Shown piece by piece: positions 24,357-33,043 of a DNA stretch of 37,532 nucleotides. How positions within the stretch are numbered: position 1 is the first letter of the stretch; each line of letters starts with the position of its first letter. The DNA comes from Roseburia sp. 1XD42-69. Its GTDB lineage: Bacteria; Bacillota; Clostridia; Lachnospirales; Lachnospiraceae. The translations under genes were made by a program, and so were the position numbers. The DNA lies in assembly GCF_003612565.1 (NCBI RefSeq), contig NZ_RAZG01000039.1, positions 1 to 37,532 on the forward strand, read 5' to 3'. Below the pieces are notes generated by a model. That model ran no database searches. It saw nothing but the letters and a program-made list of their open reading frames with translations, and was not told the origin of the DNA.

Positions 24357-25307
24357 ATGAAGAGAATAAATAAGTATCTGGCAATGCTGATATTATCAGC
24401 GACATTTCTGGGGACATTTGTCACCCATCCAACGGATGTATTTGCCGAGTGGGATTATGTGGAGAATACCATTTTTGAACCCTTTGTCTTTACAAGCATA
24501 ACGAACCAGACAAGCAAAATCAGGGTGTATGCATACAGGGATACGACTTTGAAGATTACGAATCAGTCTGAAACGATTTTTGAGAAAACTTATAAAAGCA
24601 CCGGGAAAAAGACAATCAAGATTCCCCAGCAAAAAGCCAGGACAAAACTCAAATTTACTCTGACTTCAAAGTATGGCGTGTCGGCCTCTGTAACAAAGAA
24701 AGTAAAAGATGACGGGGTGATTTCAAACAAAAAGGTGGATTCTTCCTTAAAAAAGCCAAAAATATCCGGAAAAATAACGGATAAATCCACTTCCGTTAAA
24801 GTTTATGCCAAAAAGGGACAGACTTTGCATATCCAGAATGGCGGAAAAGTGCTTAATAAAGTAAAATACCAAAAAACAGGATATCAAAACATTACAATAA
24901 AAAAACAGAAGCCGGAAACAAAACTGACCTTTTATGTTACAGGAAAAAAAGGGAGAAGTCCATATGTGACAAAAGAAGTAAAAGATGTGACGCCTCCCGA
25001 GAAACCAGAGGTATGTTTTGAATTTGAGAATGATTATTCATGGATTACCGTAGAAGGGGAAAAGGGCGCTGATGTATATGTAAAACAGAACAGCAAACAT
25101 GTTAAGGGGAAATGGAAATATCTGGGAACCCTGGAAAATGAGAAGGGATTTAATCTTGTCTTTAATTTGGATAATTTGCCAGATATTCAATCTATATATG
25201 CCGGAGATACTTTTTCTGTATATCTTAAGGATGATGCGGGAAACAAGAGTAAAGTGGCAACATCAGAACCAGTAAAAGAAGATTATATATTATATGATGG
25301 AAATTAA
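24357..25307 (+). CDS. Secreted protein with three Ig-like repeats
   Basis: 316 residues, ATG at 24357, 6 bases after GGAGGA. A signal peptide (cleavage likely after VFA30) is followed by three beta-rich units: about 45-118, 131-213 and 216-303. The first two share the pattern SKIRVYAYRDTTLKI / STSVKVYAKKGQTLHIQNGG, then KSTGKKTIKIPQQKARTKLKFTLTSKYG / KTGYQNITIKKQKPETKLTFYVTGKKG, then VTK(K/E)VKD. The third starts with PPEKPEV and has GADVYVKQN and KDDAGNKS. This is the layout of bacterial Ig-like (Big-type) extracellular modules. There is no LPXTG sorting signal, transmembrane tail or enzyme domain. It is probably released or loosely wall-bound; function unknown. It faces away from the PadR operon and may share its control. 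Confidence 0.8.
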   Translation: MKRINKYLAMLILSATFLGTFVTHPTDVFAEWDYVENTIFEPFVFTSITNQTSKIRVYAYRDTTLKITNQSETIFEKTYKSTGKKTIKIPQQKARTKLKFTLTSKYGVSASVTKKVKDDGVISNKKVDSSLKKPKISGKITDKSTSVKVYAKKGQTLHIQNGGKVLNKVKYQKTGYQNITIKKQKPETKLTFYVTGKKGRSPYVTKEVKDVTPPEKPEVCFEFENDYSWITVEGEKGADVYVKQNSKHVKGKWKYLGTLENEKGFNLVFNLDNLPDIQSIYAGDTFSVYLKDDAGNKSKVATSEPVKEDYILYDGN

Positions 25308-25313
25308 TGATTG

Positions 25314-25357
25314 TTCAAAGACAGATGCAAAAGGTTTTATTTACATCTGCCTTTGAA
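25314..25357 (+). terminator. Hairpin terminator after the Ig-repeat gene
   Basis: TTCAAAGACAGATG (25314-25327) pairs with CATCTGCCTTTGAA (25344-25357) with one mismatch and a 16-base loop, followed by TTTTCTATTT. The T-run is interrupted but the stem is long. Confidence 0.65.
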
Positions 25358-25406
25358 TTTTCTATTTATGGGGATTTTTATGGGAAACCTTGCCCCTGTT
25401 TGGGAT

Positions 25407-25457
25407 TTGTGCTAGGATAAGTGAAACAGGAGTGAAGGAGTGAGGGCATGGCGAGGA
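25407..25457 (+). repeat. Duplicated leader of the tandem AAA genes
   Basis: A 23-base segment starting ttgtgctaggataagtgaaa is identical at 25407-25429 and 27160-27182, each time about 20 bases before the start codon, and is followed by similar GGAGTGA(G)GGCATGG sequence. The duplication that made the second gene therefore included the leader. No obvious promoter lies between the genes. Confidence 0.8.
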
Positions 25458-27142
25458 CAGTGGCAATAGGGGTACAGGATTTTGAAACTATTGTTTCCAA
25501 TAACTATTTTTATATAGATAAAACGGATTTTATCCGGGAGTGGTGGGAGAACGGGGACAGCGTAACGCTGATTACAAGGCCCAGGCGTTTCGGGAAAACT
25601 TTGAATATGAATATGGTAGAAAAGTTTTTTTCCCTGGACTATGGGGGGAGAAGCGATTTGTTTGAAAACTTAAATATCTGGAAAGAGGAAAAATACAGAA
25701 AACTCCAGGGGACATATCCTGTGATTTTCATGAGTTTTGCGGATGTGAAAGAAACTGAGTTTTCTTCTGCCCGGAAAGCTATCTGCCGTAATATAAAAAA
25801 GTTATATAACAGATATGATTTTCTTTTGAAATCGGACTGTCTGAATGAAGATGAAAAGGATATGTATAAGAAAATCAGTCCGGAGATGGAGAATTATATT
25901 GCATCGGATTCCATAAGGGCTTTGGCGGATTATTTGCAGCGGTATTACGGAAAAAAGCCTATTATCCTTTTGGATGAGTATGATACGCCCATGCAGGAAG
26001 CCTATGTCCATGGGTACTGGGAGGAAATCGTATCTTTTATCAGAAACCTGTTTAATTCTACCTTTAAGACAAATCCTTATGTGGAGCGGGCCATTATGAC
26101 AGGGATTACAAGGGTGAGCAAAGAAAGTATTTTCTCTGACCTGAACAACCTGGAAGTGGTCACGGCAACTTCTGATAAGTATGCAGAGAATTTTGGTTTT
26201 ACCCAGGAAGAAGTGTCAGATGCCTTAAAAGAGTTTGATTTGTCAGGACAGGAAGAGGAAGTGAAACTCTGGTATGACGGTTTTATCTTTGGGGAAAAGA
26301 CTGATATTTACAATCCCTGGTCGATTCTAAATTATTTAGATAAAAAAAGGTTTTCCACCTACTGGGCCAACACCAGCAGCAACAGCCTGGTGGGGAAACT
26401 GATCCGGGAGGGAAGCAAGGACGTAAAAATCATTATGGAAAACCTCTTAAAAGGGGAAATGCTTTGCACAAAGATAGATGAGCAGATTGTATTTAACCAG
26501 CTTGACCACAACGAATATGCCATATGGAGCCTTTTGCTTGCCAGCGGTTACTTAAAAGTGGAAGAATACAACATGGATGCAGACCGGGTAAAAGACGAAT
26601 ATAAGCTGAGGCTCACCAACAATGAAGTAAAATATATGTTTGAGGATATGATAGAAGGATGGTTTAAAAACTATGCCCCGGCATACAATGACTTTATTAA
26701 GGCACTGCTTTTGGGAGATATCGATGCCATGAATGACTATATGAATCAGGTGGCTGCTGAGACTTTCAGCAATTTTGATACGGGAAAGAAACCCTCTGTA
26801 AAGTCCCAGCCGGAGCGTTTTTACCATGGGTTTGTCCTGGGGCTTATGGTGGATTTAAGGGACAGATATTCCGTTACCTCAAACAGGGAAAGCGGATTCG
26901 GGCGGTATGATGTGATGTTAGAACCGGTAGAAGGAAATGGCAAAGATGATGCCATTATCATTGAATTTAAAGTGCGTCGTCCAAATAAAGAGAAAGATTT
27001 GGAGGAAACGGTGCAGGCAGCTCTTTTGCAGATCAAAGAAAAAGGTTACAGTGCAGTGTTAAAAGCAAAGGGAATAGATGAGGAGAGAATCAAAACCTAT
27101 GGATTTGCCTTTGAGGGGAAAAATGTTTTGATTGGGGTATAG
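25448..27142 (+). CDS. AAA-ATPase-like (PF09820) / PD-(D/E)XK (DUF1703) protein, tandem copy A
   Basis: 564 residues. The N-terminal ATPase domain has P-loop RPRRFGKT (44-51), Walker B IILLDEYD (172-179) and MTGITRVSKESIFSDLNN (217-234, sensor-like region). The middle shows WYDGFIFG (275-282) and YNPWSIL. The C-terminal nuclease-like domain has GFGRYD with D488 and E506-F-K508, then a Gln-containing helix (LLQI). Full length for the family, with all expected residues present. Cellular role unknown. It lies 58 bases upstream of its paralogue at 27201 and shares long near-identical blocks with it. Confidence 0.92.
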   Translation: MARTVAIGVQDFETIVSNNYFYIDKTDFIREWWENGDSVTLITRPRRFGKTLNMNMVEKFFSLDYGGRSDLFENLNIWKEEKYRKLQGTYPVIFMSFADVKETEFSSARKAICRNIKKLYNRYDFLLKSDCLNEDEKDMYKKISPEMENYIASDSIRALADYLQRYYGKKPIILLDEYDTPMQEAYVHGYWEEIVSFIRNLFNSTFKTNPYVERAIMTGITRVSKESIFSDLNNLEVVTATSDKYAENFGFTQEEVSDALKEFDLSGQEEEVKLWYDGFIFGEKTDIYNPWSILNYLDKKRFSTYWANTSSNSLVGKLIREGSKDVKIIMENLLKGEMLCTKIDEQIVFNQLDHNEYAIWSLLLASGYLKVEEYNMDADRVKDEYKLRLTNNEVKYMFEDMIEGWFKNYAPAYNDFIKALLLGDIDAMNDYMNQVAAETFSNFDTGKKPSVKSQPERFYHGFVLGLMVDLRDRYSVTSNRESGFGRYDVMLEPVEGNGKDDAIIIEFKVRRPNKEKDLEETVQAALLQIKEKGYSAVLKAKGIDEERIKTYGFAFEGKNVLIGV

Positions 27143-27200
27143 AAACTGTGGGAGCTTTTTTGTGCTAGGATAAGTGAAACAGAGATAGAGGAGTGAGAGC

Positions 27201-28892
27201 ATGGCAAGGACAGTGGCAATAGGGGTACAGGATTTTGAAACTATTGTTTCTAATAACTATTTTTATATAGATAAAACAGATTTTATCCGGGAATGGTGGG
27301 AAAACGGGGACAGCGTAACACTGATTACAAGGCCCAGGCGTTTCGGGAAAACTTTGAATATGAATATGCTGGAACGTTTCTTTTCTCTGAAATATGCCGG
27401 GAGGGGAGAAATTTTTGAAAATCTTTCTGTCTGGAGGGATGAAAAATACAGAAATCTCCAGGGAACCTATCCGGTTATCAGTTTAACCTTTGCAAATGTT
27501 AAAACAGAAACATATCCGGATACAAAAACCAGAATCTGCCAGATACTTTCAGATTTGTATATTAAGTACAATTTTTTAAGGGACAGCGATGTCCTTTCGG
27601 AAAAAGACAGGAAATATTTTGACAGGGTAGGGGATGACATGACAGAAGTGGACGCAACCATTTCCCTGCACAAACTCTGTGATTATTTGCAGCGGTATTA
27701 CGGGAAAAAGCCCATTATCCTTTTGGATGAGTATGATACGCCCATGCAGGAAGCCTATGTCCATGGGTATTGGGAGGAAATGGTATCTTTCATCAGAAAC
27801 CTGTTTAATTCTACATTTAAGACAAATCCTTATCTGGAGCGGGCCATTATGACAGGGATTACAAGGGTGAGCAAAGAAAGCATTTTTTCTGACCTGAATA
27901 ATCTGGCAGTAGTGACTTCTACAACTAATAAGTATACGGATGCCTTTGGTTTTACCCAGGAAGAGGTATCCTCTGCCCTTGAGGAGTGTGGGTTGTCAGA
28001 CAGGGAGGAGAAGGTGAAATATTGGTATGATGGTTTTACTTTTGGAGAAAAGACAGATATTTATAATCCCTGGTCTGTGATTAACTTCCTGAAAGAGAAG
28101 CGGTTTTCCACCTACTGGGCCAACACCAGCAGCAACAGCCTGGCGGGGAAATTGATCCGGGAGGGGAGCAAGGACGTTAAAATAATTATGGAAAACCTCT
28201 TAAAAGGGGAAACGCTCTGCACAAAAATAGACGAGCAGATTGTATTTAACCAGCTTGACCACAACGAATATGCCATATGGAGCCTTTTACTTGCCAGCGG
28301 TTATTTGAAAGTAGAAGAATGTAACATGGATCCAGACCGGGAAAAAGACGAATATAAGTTGAGGCTGACCAACAATGAAGTAAAATATATGTTTGAAGAC
28401 ATGATAGAGGGATGGTTTAAATACTATGCCCCGTCATACAATGACTTTATTAAGGCGCTTTTGATGGATGATGTAAAGGCTATGAATCATTATATGAATA
28501 AAGTTGCCCTTGCCACGTTCAGCAGTTTTGATACGGGAAACAGGCCTTCGGAAACTGCGGAGCCGGAAAGGTTTTACCACGGATTTGTCCTGGGACTTAT
28601 GGTAGAGCTTAAGGACAGGTATGTGATTACCTCAAACCGGGAAAGCGGTTTTGGGCGTTATGATGTGATGATGAAGCCGAAGACAAATATGGACCATGCC
28701 ATTATCATGGAGTTTAAAGTCCATGATGCAGAGGATGAGAAAACCCTGAAAGAAACGGCGGAGGCAGCGCTTTTGCAGATAGAGGAAAAGAAATATGCGG
28801 CATCTCTTGAGACTGAGGGGATTCCCCCGGAGCGAATCAGAAAATATGGATTTGCCTTTCAGGGAAAAAATGTGTTGATTGGAAGAGCATAG
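27201..28892 (+). CDS. AAA-ATPase-like (PF09820) / PD-(D/E)XK (DUF1703) protein, tandem copy B
   Basis: 563 residues with the same architecture as copy A: P-loop RPRRFGKT (44-51), Walker B IILLDEYD near 172-179, and nuclease residues in GFGRYD and EFK (MEFKVHD). The first 56 residues are identical to copy A, residues about 57-155 are strongly diverged, about 162-234 are nearly identical again, about 235-300 are diverged, and about 301-374 are nearly identical. This mosaic indicates gene conversion or selection acting on separate blocks. Both copies look intact, so neither is an obvious pseudogene. Confidence 0.92.
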   Translation: MARTVAIGVQDFETIVSNNYFYIDKTDFIREWWENGDSVTLITRPRRFGKTLNMNMLERFFSLKYAGRGEIFENLSVWRDEKYRNLQGTYPVISLTFANVKTETYPDTKTRICQILSDLYIKYNFLRDSDVLSEKDRKYFDRVGDDMTEVDATISLHKLCDYLQRYYGKKPIILLDEYDTPMQEAYVHGYWEEMVSFIRNLFNSTFKTNPYLERAIMTGITRVSKESIFSDLNNLAVVTSTTNKYTDAFGFTQEEVSSALEECGLSDREEKVKYWYDGFTFGEKTDIYNPWSVINFLKEKRFSTYWANTSSNSLAGKLIREGSKDVKIIMENLLKGETLCTKIDEQIVFNQLDHNEYAIWSLLLASGYLKVEECNMDPDREKDEYKLRLTNNEVKYMFEDMIEGWFKYYAPSYNDFIKALLMDDVKAMNHYMNKVALATFSSFDTGNRPSETAEPERFYHGFVLGLMVELKDRYVITSNRESGFGRYDVMMKPKTNMDHAIIMEFKVHDAEDEKTLKETAEAALLQIEEKKYAASLETEGIPPERIRKYGFAFQGKNVLIGRA

Positions 28893-28909
28893 AAGGATTG
28901 CAGGATAAC

Positions 28910-28938
28910 TTGTAAAATTTACCCAGGTAATATATAAT
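28910..28938 (+). promoter_or_regulatory. Predicted SigA promoter for zinc-ribbon gene (and possibly metG-tatD)
   Basis: -35 TTGTAA (28910-28915), 17-base spacer, -10 TATAAT (28933-28938), about 30 bases before the start codon. No T-box or other riboswitch is visible before metG. Confidence 0.65.
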
Positions 28939-28968
28939 ACAAAGAAATAAGTGTAAAGGAGAATGCGT

Positions 28969-29421
28969 ATGAGTTTTATAGATAAGTTAGGGGATTCCAT
29001 AGTTTCTATGAGTAAAGACGTGGGACAAAAGGCAAAGGAGGCTTCCGGCATAGCAAAATTGAAGTTGGATATCCGCATCAAGCAGGAGTATGTGAAAGAA
29101 CAGTACGCCCAGTTGGGAAAAGTTTATTATGAGGCCCATAAGAATGAGGATGTACCGGAAAAGCAGCGCTTTGACAAGATTTCTGATGCCTTAGACGAGA
29201 TTGACAGGATGGAACTGCAGATTTTAGAACTGAAAAAAGCAAGAAGATGCCCCAACTGCGGAATGGAAGCTTCTGAGATGGCAGAGTTTTGCAGTAACTG
29301 CGGGGCAAAGCTTGGTGTGGTAGTGGGAGAAAGCAAGGCGGAAGATGTAACAGAGAATGACCAGCCCAAGGAAGATGTGGAATTAGAAGAAGAGCCGGAT
29401 GATAATTCAGAATGGCTTTAA
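28969..29421 (+). CDS. Zinc-ribbon protein with coiled-coil N-terminus
   Basis: 150 residues from ATG 28969, chosen over ATG 28963 because AAGGAG (28956-28961) then has 7 bases of spacing. The first 90 residues are helical and charged (coiled-coil prone, DALDEIDRMELQILELKKARR). A four-cysteine zinc ribbon follows (CPNCG ... FCSNCG, about 93-117). The tail is acidic (DVELEEEPDDNSEW). Such small proteins are widespread in Clostridia and uncharacterised. metG begins 36 bases later on the same strand, so they may be co-transcribed. Confidence 0.8.
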   Translation: MSFIDKLGDSIVSMSKDVGQKAKEASGIAKLKLDIRIKQEYVKEQYAQLGKVYYEAHKNEDVPEKQRFDKISDALDEIDRMELQILELKKARRCPNCGMEASEMAEFCSNCGAKLGVVVGESKAEDVTENDQPKEDVELEEEPDDNSEWL

Positions 29422-29457
29422 GAGTAACAGACTTGTAAATTAAGGAGATAACGTAAC

Positions 29458-31419
29458 ATGAGCAGCAAAGGGAAATATTACATTACAACGGCTATTGCCT
29501 ATACCTCAGGTAAACCCCATATCGGCAACACATACGAAATTGTGCTGGCGGATGCCATTGCAAGGTTTAAACGCCAGGAAGGCTATGAGGTTTATTTTCA
29601 GACAGGTACAGATGAGCATGGACAGAAGATTCAGGATAAAGCGGAGGCAGCAGGGATTACGCCAAAGGAGTATGTAGATAAAGTGGCTGGACAGGTCAAG
29701 GAAATATGGGATTTGATGAATACCTCCTATGACAATTTTGTCCGCACCACAGATGAAGACCATGAGAAACAAGTTAAAAAAATATTTAAGAAACTTTATG
29801 ACAAAGGTGATATCTACAAAGGGGCTTATGAGGGAATGTACTGTGTTCCCTGTGAGTCTTTCTGGACAGATTCACAGTTAAAAGACGGGAAATGCCCTGA
29901 TTGCGGCGGCCCTGTTTCCCCTGCAAAGGAGGAAGCATATTTCTTTAAAATGAGCAAATATGCCGACAGGCTTATTGAGCATATCAACGCCCATCCGGAA
30001 TTTATCCAGCCCGTGGCACGGAAAAATGAGATGATGAACAATTTCCTCCTTCCGGGGCTGCAGGATCTGTGTGTATCCAGGACTTCTTTTAGCTGGGGGA
30101 TTCCTGTGGATTTTGACGATAAGCATGTGGTTTATGTATGGCTGGATGCCCTGACAAACTATATAACCAAAATAGGTTATGATGCAGATGGAAATTCCAC
30201 AGAGCTTTTTAACAAAAACTGGCCTGCAGATTTGCATTTGATAGGAAAAGATATTATCCGTTTCCACACCATATACTGGCCGATTTTTCTTATGGCTTTG
30301 GATTTGCCTTTGCCGAAACAGGTATTTGGCCATCCCTGGCTCTTACAGGGAAACGGAAAAATGAGCAAATCCAAGGGAAATGTGCTTTACGCAGATGAAT
30401 TGGCGGATTTCTTTGGGGTGGATGCAGTGCGCTATTTTGTGCTCCATGAGATGCCTTTTGACAATGACGGCGTGATTTCCTGGGAATTGATGGTAGAGCG
30501 GTTAAATTCTGACCTTGCCAACACATTGGGCAACCTGGTAAACCGTACCATTTCCATGAGTAATAAGTATTTTGACGGTATCGTAAGGGATGAAGGGGTT
30601 TCGGAGCCGGTGGATGACGACTTAAAGCAGGTTGTCACCGGCACGGTATCTAAGGTGGAAGCAAAAATGGCGGAACTTCGTGTGGCGGATGCCATTACGG
30701 AAGTCTTTAACCTCTTTAAGCGCTGCAACAAATATATTGATGAGACAACACCCTGGATTCTTGCAAAGGATGAGGCCTCAAAACCCCGCCTTGCCACAGT
30801 GCTTTACAATTTAGTGGAGAGTATCGGAATCGGGGCAACTCTCCTCCACAGTTTTATGCCGGAAACCTCCGAAAAGATTTTGGAACAGTTAAATGCTTCC
30901 CAGGTAAATTACGATGAATTGGGAACCTTTGGCCATTACAAAAGTGGTACAAAAGTAGTAGAAAAGCCGGAAATTCTTTTTGCAAGGCTGGATTTGGATG
31001 AAGTTCTGAAAAAAGTAGAAGAACTTTACCCCTCTGAGGAAAATGAAGGGGAAAATGAGGAAGAAGAACCTGGCATTGATGTGGAACCGAAAGATGAGAT
31101 TTCCTATGATGATTTCATAAAGATGCAGTTTCAGGTTGGAAAAATAATTGAATGTAAAGCGGTGGAGAAATCCAAAAAGTTATTGTGCTCTCAGGTAAAA
31201 ATCGGCAGTCAGGTAAAACAGATTGTCTCCGGCATTCGGAAGTATTACACACCGGAGGAGATGGTAGGGAAAAAAGTAATGGTACTGGTGAACTTAAAAC
31301 CTGCCAAACTGGCCGGAGTTCTCTCAGAGGGAATGCTTCTCTGCGCAGAGAATGATAAAGGAGAGCTGGCTTTGATGGAGCCGGATAAGGATATGCCCTC
31401 CGGAGCGGAGATTTGCTGA
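29458..31419 (+). CDS. metG: Methionyl-tRNA synthetase
   Basis: 653 residues. It charges tRNA-Met for initiation and elongation. Signatures seen: HIGN at 21-24 (PHIGNTYE), a zinc knuckle CVPC ... CPDC (about 128-148), KMSKSKG near 301-307, and the anticodon-binding helical domain after it. An acidic linker (EENEGENEEEEPG, about 525-540) leads to a C-terminal EMAP/Trbp111-like tRNA-binding OB fold (MQFQVGKIIECKAVEKSKKL to the end) that also dimerises the enzyme. ATG at 29458 follows AAGGAG. The tatD gene starts 2 bases after its stop. Confidence 0.97.
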   Translation: MSSKGKYYITTAIAYTSGKPHIGNTYEIVLADAIARFKRQEGYEVYFQTGTDEHGQKIQDKAEAAGITPKEYVDKVAGQVKEIWDLMNTSYDNFVRTTDEDHEKQVKKIFKKLYDKGDIYKGAYEGMYCVPCESFWTDSQLKDGKCPDCGGPVSPAKEEAYFFKMSKYADRLIEHINAHPEFIQPVARKNEMMNNFLLPGLQDLCVSRTSFSWGIPVDFDDKHVVYVWLDALTNYITKIGYDADGNSTELFNKNWPADLHLIGKDIIRFHTIYWPIFLMALDLPLPKQVFGHPWLLQGNGKMSKSKGNVLYADELADFFGVDAVRYFVLHEMPFDNDGVISWELMVERLNSDLANTLGNLVNRTISMSNKYFDGIVRDEGVSEPVDDDLKQVVTGTVSKVEAKMAELRVADAITEVFNLFKRCNKYIDETTPWILAKDEASKPRLATVLYNLVESIGIGATLLHSFMPETSEKILEQLNASQVNYDELGTFGHYKSGTKVVEKPEILFARLDLDEVLKKVEELYPSEENEGENEEEEPGIDVEPKDEISYDDFIKMQFQVGKIIECKAVEKSKKLLCSQVKIGSQVKQIVSGIRKYYTPEEMVGKKVMVLVNLKPAKLAGVLSEGMLLCAENDKGELALMEPDKDMPSGAEIC

Positions 31420-31421
31420 TT

Positions 31422-32198
31422 ATGATATTTGAAACACATGCCCATTACGATGATGAACAGTTCCAGAGTGACAGAGATTTGTTAATTCAGGATTTATTAA
31501 AAGATAAAATTTCTAATATTATCAATGTTTCCTCATCTGTGGAAAGCATTTCTTCCTGTCTTGCTTTATCGGAAAAGTACGATAAAGTATATGCGGCGCT
31601 GGGGGTTCATCCCAGCGATATTGCAGATTTAAATGAAGAAAATTTTGCCTGGATAAGGGAACAGTGCCAAAACCCTAAGGCAGCGGCAGTGGGAGAAATC
31701 GGCCTGGACTACTACTGGGACAAGGAGGAAGATGTACGAAAGAAACAAAGGGAATGGTTTTTCCGCCAGATGAAGCTTGCAGAGGAAGTAAATCTTCCTG
31801 TTATCATTCATTCCAGGGATGCAGCGGAGGATACGATGCAGATAATGCGTGAAGTTCATGCAGAAAATATCCCGGGAGTAATCCATTGCTATTCCTATTC
31901 TCTGGAGATGGCCATAGAATTTGTGAAAATGGGGTATTATATTGGTGTAGGCGGTGTGGTGACTTTTAAAAATGCAAGGAAGTTAAAAGAAACCGTTGCC
32001 GGGATTCCCTTGGATAGAATTTTGCTGGAGACAGATGCTCCTTATCTGGCGCCGGAACCTAATCGGGGAAAGAGAAACCATTCCGGTAATCTCATCTTTG
32101 TAGCGGAAAAGGTAGCGGAATTGAAAGGCATTACGCCCCAGGAGGTGGAAGATGTGACCGGAGAAAATGCCAGGAGGCTCTTTGCGAAAGTAAAATAA
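31422..32198 (+). CDS. tatD: TatD-family metal-dependent deoxyribonuclease
   Basis: 258 residues from ATG 31422. The TTG at 31413 is too close to the ribosome binding site, and this ATG gives the family's MIFETHAHYDD start. Metal ligands visible: H-x-H (THAHYD), the EIGLDYYW glutamate, HSRDA, HCYSYS and ETDAPYLAPEP. TatD enzymes are 3'-5' DNA exonucleases linked to repair and DNA breakdown. It overlaps nothing but follows metG by 2 bases, the usual Firmicute order. It ends in a clear terminator. Confidence 0.95.
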   Translation: MIFETHAHYDDEQFQSDRDLLIQDLLKDKISNIINVSSSVESISSCLALSEKYDKVYAALGVHPSDIADLNEENFAWIREQCQNPKAAAVGEIGLDYYWDKEEDVRKKQREWFFRQMKLAEEVNLPVIIHSRDAAEDTMQIMREVHAENIPGVIHCYSYSLEMAIEFVKMGYYIGVGGVVTFKNARKLKETVAGIPLDRILLETDAPYLAPEPNRGKRNHSGNLIFVAEKVAELKGITPQEVEDVTGENARRLFAKVK

Positions 32199-32211
32199 CA
32201 GGATAAATTCC

Positions 32212-32233
32212 AGCGGGCTTTGCCCGCTTTTTT
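32212..32233. terminator. Intrinsic terminator after tatD
   Basis: AGCGGGC (32212-32218), a 3-base loop, GCCCGCT (32222-32228) and a T-run to 32233. It ends the metG-tatD transcript. The convergent TIGR03915-type gene stops at 32236. Confidence 0.9.
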
Positions 32234-32235
32234 CC

Positions 32236-33024
32236 TTAATATTTGGATTTTAATTCCACCGTATCCCGCCAGTATCTTTTCGGTATATTCTGGCTCTGCA
32301 ATTTAGGATTTATCCGCTCATCAATGGCTATCGTGTCAAAAAATGCTGTCCATAGCCTGCGGTATTCCTGTTCTTCCTGGGAATACCGTTTTATTATATC
32401 AAGATTTAACTCGTTTGCATCCACTATCATATAGCGCTTTTGCGCTTTATGCACCGCTGCAATCTGGTGGACGGCATCATAGAGAAGAAAATTTTCCAGA
32501 GGAAATCTGTCTGTAAAATGTTCTGCCACAATAGGCAGAACATTATTTTTTGGATGTATCATGGAAAAAAGCACTCCGTTTTCCAATTCTGCAAACCTTA
32601 AAAATTCAATCATATAGTGTGCTTCATTATTTGTTTGCCTGCAGAGTTCAAAAATGCAGGAAATACAGGGTTCCGCCAGGTATTCTAACACTTTTGCCCC
32701 TTCCGGCAGGGCAAGGGCCATCACAATAGCCTGATATACAGCGTTGGCTTTGTCCATAGTAAGTTTCCGGCAGTTTCCGTCAGCCATGGCGCATTTACAG
32801 ATAACTTCAAAAAAGGACATGCCCAGACGGCGGATCAGGGTTTTAGAAACCTTCTGGCTTTTTTCCAAATCAGGATTAACGGGAATATATTCGTGAAAAA
32901 GCAGGATTTCTCCGCAGCTCTCAGAGCTAAGCTGAATATTTTTATGTCCCAGGCGGCTGTCCCAGGCGTCGTAGACACCGGTTAAAATGCCGTCCAGGCT
33001 GTTTTCACATTGAAAAACATACAT
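32236..33024 (-). CDS. TIGR03915-family putative DNA metabolism protein
   Basis: 262 residues from ATG 33024, chosen because AGGAGG lies 6 bases upstream. The frame extends further back but without a start signal. It begins MYVFQCENSLDGILTGVYDAWDSRLGH, a hallmark of this uncharacterised family, which is almost always encoded beside the radical SAM/helix-hairpin-helix protein that precedes it here (19-base gap). A DUF4130-type C-terminal part (LNLDIIKRYSQEEQEYRRLWTAFFDTIAIDERINPKLQ) is recognisable. Family members have been suggested to act in DNA modification or repair with their partner; the reaction is unknown. The LexA-like box upstream of the pair supports a repair role. Confidence 0.85.
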   Translation of the reverse strand: MYVFQCENSLDGILTGVYDAWDSRLGHKNIQLSSESCGEILLFHEYIPVNPDLEKSQKVSKTLIRRLGMSFFEVICKCAMADGNCRKLTMDKANAVYQAIVMALALPEGAKVLEYLAEPCISCIFELCRQTNNEAHYMIEFLRFAELENGVLFSMIHPKNNVLPIVAEHFTDRFPLENFLLYDAVHQIAAVHKAQKRYMIVDANELNLDIIKRYSQEEQEYRRLWTAFFDTIAIDERINPKLQSQNIPKRYWRDTVELKSKY

Positions 33025-33043
33025 TAAGAACCTCCTTTTGTAA

